Assembly (NCBI GenBank): GCA_964651755.1 | Contig: CAZYZD010000075.1 | Coordinates: forward strand, 1-10,814 | Origin: QNZT01 sp964651755 | GTDB taxonomy: Bacteria; Campylobacterota; Campylobacteria; Campylobacterales; QNZT01 | Length of the DNA stretch: 10,814 nt | Reading direction: 5' to 3' | Part shown: piece by piece, positions 7,400 to 10,814 of the stretch | How the letters are laid out: the number at the start of each line of letters is the position of its first letter | Position numbering within the stretch: position 1 is the stretch's first letter | Notes under the pieces: model-generated | What the model was told of the DNA's origin: nothing | The model's database searches: none | The model's input: only the letters and a program-made list of their open reading frames with translations | Position numbers and translations under genes: made by a program

Positions 7400-8083
7400 T
7401 TATTCACTTAATGTTGCCCGGTAACTCTCTTCACCTGCTTTCAAAACAGTCAATCCATTTCTGCCATTTGCCACAAAAACAAAATTTTTCACTATAGACA
7501 ATGCATATGCCGTATCAAAAAGATCATATCTTCCAATTACACTGTAATCTTCTTCATTGACTATTTTAAATCCTTCCTGATCTACAAAATAGACCAATCC
7601 ATCTTTGCTATAAAGCTTATGATTATTATTCATAGAGCCTTCGAAGTGTCCCAGCGATGTTACATCATAAGGATTGGAAATATCAAAAGCAGTAACAGAG
7701 ATATACTCACTCCAGTCCTGTGCCTGATAGCTCACATATGCAACACCATCGATAATATCAACACGGTTGACGTATTGCGGAGTATCATAAAGTCCCGTAA
7801 ACTTAGGATTGTAAGGATCATGAATATCTACAATTTGAAGCCCCGCATCACCAGAAGCGATATAGGCAAACCCTCCATTTTTATCCACAACAATATCCAG
7901 AGCCACTCCTTCAAGAGACAATGCACTAATCTCCATAACAGATATATGTTCAAGCGTATGCTTTGCCGTTATAACTGTCTCCTCAGAAAATGTTTTTATC
8001 TCTGTTCTGCTGCTTTTTTGACCGGTAGTTCCACAGCCTACCCCATAAAGCAGTAAACTTATGAGTATCAGTATCTTTTGCAT
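7400..8083 (-). CDS. LVIVD-repeat (beta-propeller-like) lipoprotein
   Basis: This 227-residue protein has a short signal peptide (MQKILILISLLLYGVGC) with Cys17 as the likely lipidation site, followed by a polar Thr/Ser linker. The rest consists of strands in the LVIVD style: VALDIVVD and AYIASGDAGLQIVDIHDPYNP (60-93), then VNRVDIIDGVAYVSY and ITAFDISNP-like VTAFDISNP (105-138), then LVYFVDQEGFKIV (163-175) and FVFVANGRNGLTVL (201-214). Such repeats build surface or periplasmic propeller-like folds thought to bind ligands or proteins; no enzymatic residues are evident. With about four repeats it is short for a closed propeller, so it may be a partial or oligomeric one. The start is supported by AAGGGAG (8089-8095). 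Its lipobox context (GCG followed by S/T-rich residues) is similar to that of the CotH lipoprotein in this window. Specific function unknown. Confidence 0.75.
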   Translation of the reverse strand: MQKILILISLLLYGVGCGTTGQKSSRTEIKTFSEETVITAKHTLEHISVMEISALSLEGVALDIVVDKNGGFAYIASGDAGLQIVDIHDPYNPKFTGLYDTPQYVNRVDIIDGVAYVSYQAQDWSEYISVTAFDISNPYDVTSLGHFEGSMNNNHKLYSKDGLVYFVDQEGFKIVNEEDYSVIGRYDLFDTAYALSIVKNFVFVANGRNGLTVLKAGEESYRATLSE

Positions 8084-8202
8084 GAAAGCTCCCTTGTAGC
8101 ATAAACTATTCCAAGTCTACAACTTATTTTTACTTTTGTCTATTAATTTTTACCTTTTAGCAAACAAACAGCCTCTTCTTTTTCATATAGTTACATTTTT
8201 GG

Positions 8203-8208
8203 TATAAT
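8203..8208 (+). promoter_or_regulatory. Consensus -10 box of the carboxynorspermidine dehydrogenase unit
   Basis: A perfect TATAAT preceded by TTTTTGG lies 27 nt before the ATG at 8236. This predicts a leader of about 20 nt holding the AAAGGTG ribosome site (8223-8229). As elsewhere in the window, no -35 is recognisable. The rest of the 152-nt divergent gap (8084-8235) is AT-rich, and I see no other element in it. Confidence 0.65.
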
Positions 8209-8235
8209 CCTTTAATTTTTAAAAAGGTGTAGAAA

Positions 8236-9423
8236 ATGGCAAATGTACTGATAATCGGAGCTGGTGGAGTGGGCAGAGTTGTAGTCCATAAATGTGCACA
8301 AAATCATGATATTTTTGAAAAGATTACACTTGCGAGCAGAACACTTTCCAAATGTGAACTCTACCGTCAGGAAGTGAAAGAGCGTTATGGTGTAGATATC
8401 GAAATAGCTGCTGTCGATGCAGACAATGTGGAAGAACTGGTCAAACTCATTCATCTTGTCAATCCTGATATGGTTTTAAACATCGCCCTCCCCTATCAGG
8501 ATCTTACAATTATGGAAGCATGTCTGCAAACAGGCGTACACTATTTGGATACTGCAAACTATGAACATCCCGATACCGCAAAATTTGAGTATAAAGAACA
8601 GTGGGCATTTGATGAAGGTTACAGAAACAAAGGTATTATGGGGTTGCTTGGAAGCGGGTTTGACCCGGGAGTAACCAACGTCTTTTGTGCTTATGCGCAA
8701 AAACACTACTTTGATGAAATTCACACTATCGATATACTTGACTGCAATGCCGGCGACCACGGCTATCCTTTCGCCACTAACTTCAATCCCGAAATTAATC
8801 TCAGAGAGGTAAGTGCAAAAGGGCGATACTGGGAAAATGGAGAGTGGATCGAAACAGAACCTATGGAAATTAAAATGGTCTGGGACTATCCCGAAATAGG
8901 TCCCAAAGATAGCTATCTACTCTATCATGAGGAAATGGAGAGTCTGGTTAAACATATCAAGGGGCTCAAACGAATCCGCTTCTTCATGACCTTTGGAGAG
9001 TCGTATCTAACACACATGAAGTGTCTGGAAAATGTTGGTATGCTGGGGATAGAAGAGGTCGAACACAACGGCTGTAAAATTGTACCCATACAGTTTTTAA
9101 AAACACTCCTCCCTGACCCTGCAACACTCGGAGCACGTACAAAAGGTAAAACAAATATTGGAATCGTTGCTAAAGGAATCAAAGACGGTAAAGAAAAGAG
9201 TATCTATATCTACAATGTATGCGATCATGAAGAGACCTATAAAGAGACTCTCTCACAGGCAGTCAGTTATACCACAGGTGTGCCGGCGATGATTGGAGCA
9301 AAACTGATGATGGAAGGAAAATGGATGAAGCCGGGAGTTTACAATATGGAACAATTTGACCCGGATCCTTTTATGGAAGAGCTGAATAAGCAAGGTTTGC
9401 CTTGGCATATCAGAGAATTATGA
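8236..9423 (+). CDS. Carboxynorspermidine/carboxyspermidine dehydrogenase (saccharopine dehydrogenase family)
   Basis: This 395-residue cytosolic oxidoreductase opens with the Rossmann motif VLIIGAGGVGRVVVHKC (GAGGVG at 8-13). It also carries LNIALPYQDL (81-90), YLDTANYE (103-110), the family-typical GLLGSGFDPGVTNVF (136-150) and LDCNAGDHGYPFATNFNP (168-185). Length and motifs match the bacterial saccharopine-dehydrogenase-like enzymes shown in Vibrio and Campylobacter to condense aspartate semialdehyde with diaminopropane or putrescine using NADPH. The product, carboxynorspermidine or carboxyspermidine, is then decarboxylated by NspC to norspermidine or spermidine. In Campylobacterota this replaces the AdoMet-dependent spermidine pathway. 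The decarboxylase gene is not in the window. True lysine-pathway saccharopine dehydrogenase is less likely because bacteria of this group use the diaminopimelate route. The ribosome site AAAGGTG lies 6 nt upstream. The next gene follows after 35 nt and is probably co-transcribed. Confidence 0.88.
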   Translation: MANVLIIGAGGVGRVVVHKCAQNHDIFEKITLASRTLSKCELYRQEVKERYGVDIEIAAVDADNVEELVKLIHLVNPDMVLNIALPYQDLTIMEACLQTGVHYLDTANYEHPDTAKFEYKEQWAFDEGYRNKGIMGLLGSGFDPGVTNVFCAYAQKHYFDEIHTIDILDCNAGDHGYPFATNFNPEINLREVSAKGRYWENGEWIETEPMEIKMVWDYPEIGPKDSYLLYHEEMESLVKHIKGLKRIRFFMTFGESYLTHMKCLENVGMLGIEEVEHNGCKIVPIQFLKTLLPDPATLGARTKGKTNIGIVAKGIKDGKEKSIYIYNVCDHEETYKETLSQAVSYTTGVPAMIGAKLMMEGKWMKPGVYNMEQFDPDPFMEELNKQGLPWHIREL

Positions 9424-9458
9424 TAAAATAATAAAATTTTTCAATTAGAAGGTACAAT

Positions 9459-9812
9459 ATGATGAAACAAATAGATATGAACTCGGAAGAGTTTTTAACA
9501 GAGCTTGAAAAAACAAAAAAATTTACAGACAAAGTAAACAAACAATTTGGCTGGGTATATAACCCCAATGAAGATGTCAATGAAGGTGTGATCATGGGAC
9601 TTGCACGCCATAAAATACTTTACGGCAAACGTTTTTGCCCATGTTTTATGGTAGTAGAAGATCCTGAAACAGGGAAACATAAAAGTGCAGATGATCGTAT
9701 CTGTCCATGTAAACCGGCTATTGAGAAGGAGATTCCTGAAAAAGGTGTCTGCCACTGCGGTATATTCTGTACGCCGGAATATGCAGCACAACAAAAAGAA
9801 GAAGCAAAATAA
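9459..9812 (+). CDS. Ferredoxin-thioredoxin reductase catalytic (beta) subunit-like protein
   Basis: This 117-residue [4Fe-4S] disulfide reductase-type protein has a CPC (60-62), CPC (82-84) and CHC (98-100) arrangement, the signature of the FTR catalytic chain (PF02943). By alignment with the plant enzyme, Cys60, Cys82, Cys84 and Cys98 would bind the cluster, and Cys62 and Cys100 would form the redox-active disulfide. An extra Cys104 follows. The spacings are wider than in plants and cyanobacteria (X19 and X13 instead of X16 and X8). It probably passes electrons from ferredoxin to a thioredoxin-like partner. No variable (alpha) subunit or thioredoxin gene is adjacent, as is usual in non-photosynthetic bacteria. 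AGAAGG (9447-9452) precedes two tandem ATGs (9459 and 9462), and either could be used. It lies 35 nt behind the dehydrogenase gene; AT-rich TAAAAT elements in the gap could be a secondary promoter. A strong terminator follows. Confidence 0.88.
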   Translation: MMKQIDMNSEEFLTELEKTKKFTDKVNKQFGWVYNPNEDVNEGVIMGLARHKILYGKRFCPCFMVVEDPETGKHKSADDRICPCKPAIEKEIPEKGVCHCGIFCTPEYAAQQKEEAK

Positions 9813-9815
9813 TCA

Positions 9816-9843
9816 AAGAGGAGGATAAACTCCTCTTCTTTTT
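9816..9843 (+). terminator. Intrinsic terminator after the FTR-like gene, possibly bidirectional
   Basis: AAGAGGAG (9816-9823) and CTCCTCTT (9830-9837) form a perfect 8-bp stem with a 6-nt loop GATAAA, followed by CTTTTT on the plus strand. It lies 3 nt past the FTR-like stop codon. On the minus strand the same stem is followed by the T-rich TGATTATTTT, so it may also stop transcripts of the convergent TerB/DUF533 gene ending at 9850. Confidence 0.85.
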
Positions 9844-9849
9844 AACACT

Positions 9850-10728
9850 TTAGGCGTTGAAAATTTTCGGCGCACCCAAACGCTCGTGCAATTCGTTTGC
9901 AAACTGCGGACTAAATCCAAATCCTTGTGCCAATGCAGCAAGATACTGCGCTTCTTTGTTGCTGTCAAGATCGATAGCCGCTAATGATACTGCATAAATC
10001 TGAGGCTGCATCTCTTTTGGAATAGAGTTGATAAATCCTTCTACATCCAAAGGTGCACTAAATTCGTTTCGTAAAAATTCAATCTCCGATTCACTCAAAT
10101 CACCAAGTTTTGCGATAATTTTTTCCTGTTCCTCTTTATCAATATGCCCATCAGACTTTGCAGCATTAATCATTGCACGGATAATAAGCGTCGCATGTTC
10201 AGCTGCTTTTTCAAGCTCCAGTCCTTCAGGGAGATTTGCTGTTTCATCAGGAGTCGGATTTGGCATATCGGGGTTTTGTACCTGTGCATATTTGCCCAGT
10301 GCACTTCCAAGAAGACCACCCAGCCCGCTTTCACCGCCAAGACCACTACCGCTCTTAGTATCACCGCCGCCTAAAAGTGAACCTAAAAGATCACCCATAT
10401 TTCCGCCTGTCTGACTTCCTCCGGACTGACCACCCAGTACACTCCCAAGCAAATCACCTAATCCACCGCCGGAACTTTGAGAACCTTTTGCACCACCAAG
10501 CAATGACCCCAGTAAATCACCCATACCGCCACTAGAACCAGACTGTCCACCGCCAAGAAGATTTCCCAGAACATTGCCAAGCATATCTCCTCCCTGTGTC
10601 TTCTGGTTTTGCGCACCACCAAGTACACTGCCTAAAATATTTCCAAGCACATCACCGCCTGTACCTTTGGAAAGTCCACCACTCCCCAGCAAACTACCTA
10701 AAATCTTTATCGTATCAACTGCATCCAC
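9850..10728 (-). CDS. DUF533/TerB-fold protein with Gly-rich repetitive N-terminus
   Basis: This 292-residue protein has two parts. Residues about 8-147 are a low-complexity region with seven copies of a unit like GDLLGSLLGG, spaced 21-25 residues apart and joined by Gly/Ser/Gln linkers. Residues about 168-290 form an all-helical domain (AAEHATLIIRAMINAAKSDGHID, then EEQEKIIAKL, EIEFLRNEF, QIYAVSLAAIDLD, EAQYLAALAQGF). This matches the DUF533 (YebE) branch of the TerB-like fold and includes an acidic DGHID-x-EE segment reminiscent of TerB metal sites. DUF533 proteins have no established activity; the tellurite-resistance label is only by fold relation. No signal peptide is present. The start is a GTG (10728-10726) chosen because a perfect AAGGAGG lies 6 nt upstream and the nearby ATG (10724) is out of frame. 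A TATAAT promoter lies about 72 nt upstream. Confidence 0.85.
   Translation of the reverse strand: MDAVDTIKILGSLLGSGGLSKGTGGDVLGNILGSVLGGAQNQKTQGGDMLGNVLGNLLGGGQSGSSGGMGDLLGSLLGGAKGSQSSGGGLGDLLGSVLGGQSGGSQTGGNMGDLLGSLLGGGDTKSGSGLGGESGLGGLLGSALGKYAQVQNPDMPNPTPDETANLPEGLELEKAAEHATLIIRAMINAAKSDGHIDKEEQEKIIAKLGDLSESEIEFLRNEFSAPLDVEGFINSIPKEMQPQIYAVSLAAIDLDSNKEAQYLAALAQGFGFSPQFANELHERLGAPKIFNA
10288..10707 (-). repeat. Tandem-like coding repeats for GD[LVM]LG[SN][LVI]LGG units
   Basis: The N-terminal half of the TerB/DUF533 gene encodes seven leucine/glycine units at residues 8, 25, 47, 70, 91, 112 and 137. The 25 and 47 copies are extended by an extra LG[SN][VL]LGG turn. Codons differ between copies, so the pattern is conserved at the protein level more than in the DNA. 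This points to older duplication with divergence and not a recent slippage array. Confidence 0.8.
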
Positions 10729-10734
10729 AGCTAT

Positions 10735-10741
10735 CCTCCTT
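10735..10741 (-). promoter_or_regulatory. Shine-Dalgarno that fixes the GTG start of the TerB/DUF533 gene
   Basis: A perfect AAGGAGG on the minus strand lies 6 nt before GTG (10728). The ATG two bases further on (10724-10722) is in another frame that does not encode the repeat protein. Confidence 0.8.
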
Positions 10742-10799
10742 TTTTGTAATTATTGCAAATCTGGTTTTAACAACCAACAGCCACTTTCTGCATCGATAC

Positions 10800-10805
10800 A
10801 TTATA
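10800..10805 (-). promoter_or_regulatory. Putative -10 box of the TerB/DUF533 gene
   Basis: A consensus TATAAT on the minus strand would start transcription near 10793 and give a leader of about 65 nt, the longest predicted in this window. The leader contains a small TGGTT/AACCA hairpin. The region where a -35 would lie is cut by the window edge. Confidence 0.5.
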
Positions 10806-10814
10806 TAACAAATA

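Noticed and set aside
7619..8056. 145-codon plus-strand open frame opposite the LVIVD lipoprotein
   Set aside because: The minus-strand gene has a signal peptide, lipobox and repeat motifs; this frame has no recognisable protein features.
10028..10414. 128-codon plus-strand frame rich in Ser/Pro
   Set aside because: It is a mirror of the Gly-rich repeats and helical domain of the minus-strand gene; the composition is a by-product.
10288..10707. Repeated DNA in the last gene as a CRISPR or minisatellite
   Set aside because: Units are in frame, variable in codon use and part of a continuous protein; there are no uniform repeats with unique spacers.
10722..10724. ATG near the start of the TerB/DUF533 gene as its start codon
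   Set aside because: It is out of frame with the repeat protein; the GTG at 10728 is in frame and ideally spaced from AAGGAGG.

Overview
The window is an AT-rich stretch of an ordinary bacterial chromosome. Several features suggest Campylobacterota (an epsilonproteobacterium of the Sulfurimonas/Sulfurovum type). These are a carboxynorspermidine dehydrogenase of the Campylobacter kind, TATAAT-like -10 boxes with no recognisable -35, the low GC content, and the mix of periplasmic lipoproteins with metabolic genes. The assignment is an inference; there is no rRNA or marker gene in the window.

Layout from left to right. At 1-124 (minus) is the N-terminus of a crotonase-fold protein that looks like the DSF-synthase (RpfF) branch. 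At 225-3155 (minus) is a very large outer-membrane or periplasmic lipoprotein. It has two tandem beta-sandwich-like modules, a lamin-tail domain, a chitobiase-C-terminal-like domain and a CotH-type kinase domain. Divergent from it at 3279-4418 (plus) is an SO_0444/ArsP-type permease with cysteine-rich loops. It converges with only a 5-nt gap on a glutamine-dependent NAD synthetase (nadE, 4424-6325, minus). A D12-class adenine methyltransferase (6411-7394, plus) has a perfect TATAAT so close to its ATG that the transcript is probably leaderless. It converges, again with a 5-nt gap, on a short LVIVD-repeat lipoprotein (7400-8083, minus). A probable two-gene unit follows on the plus strand: carboxynorspermidine dehydrogenase (8236-9423) and a ferredoxin-thioredoxin-reductase-like catalytic subunit (9459-9812). 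This unit ends at a strong hairpin terminator. The last gene (9850-10728, minus) is a DUF533/TerB-type protein with a long Gly-rich repetitive N-terminus and a GTG start.

The genes alternate strand and appear functionally unrelated: NAD and polyamine synthesis, thiol redox, metal efflux, DNA methylation and surface proteins. I see no CRISPR array, tRNA, rRNA, insertion sequence, phage or obvious defence island. No intergenic stretch exceeds about 155 nt. The points most worth a second look are the multi-domain CotH lipoprotein with its internal duplication, the widened Cys spacing in the FTR-like protein, the leaderless methyltransferase, the possible DSF-synthase fragment at the left edge, and the repeat-rich TerB/DUF533 protein.
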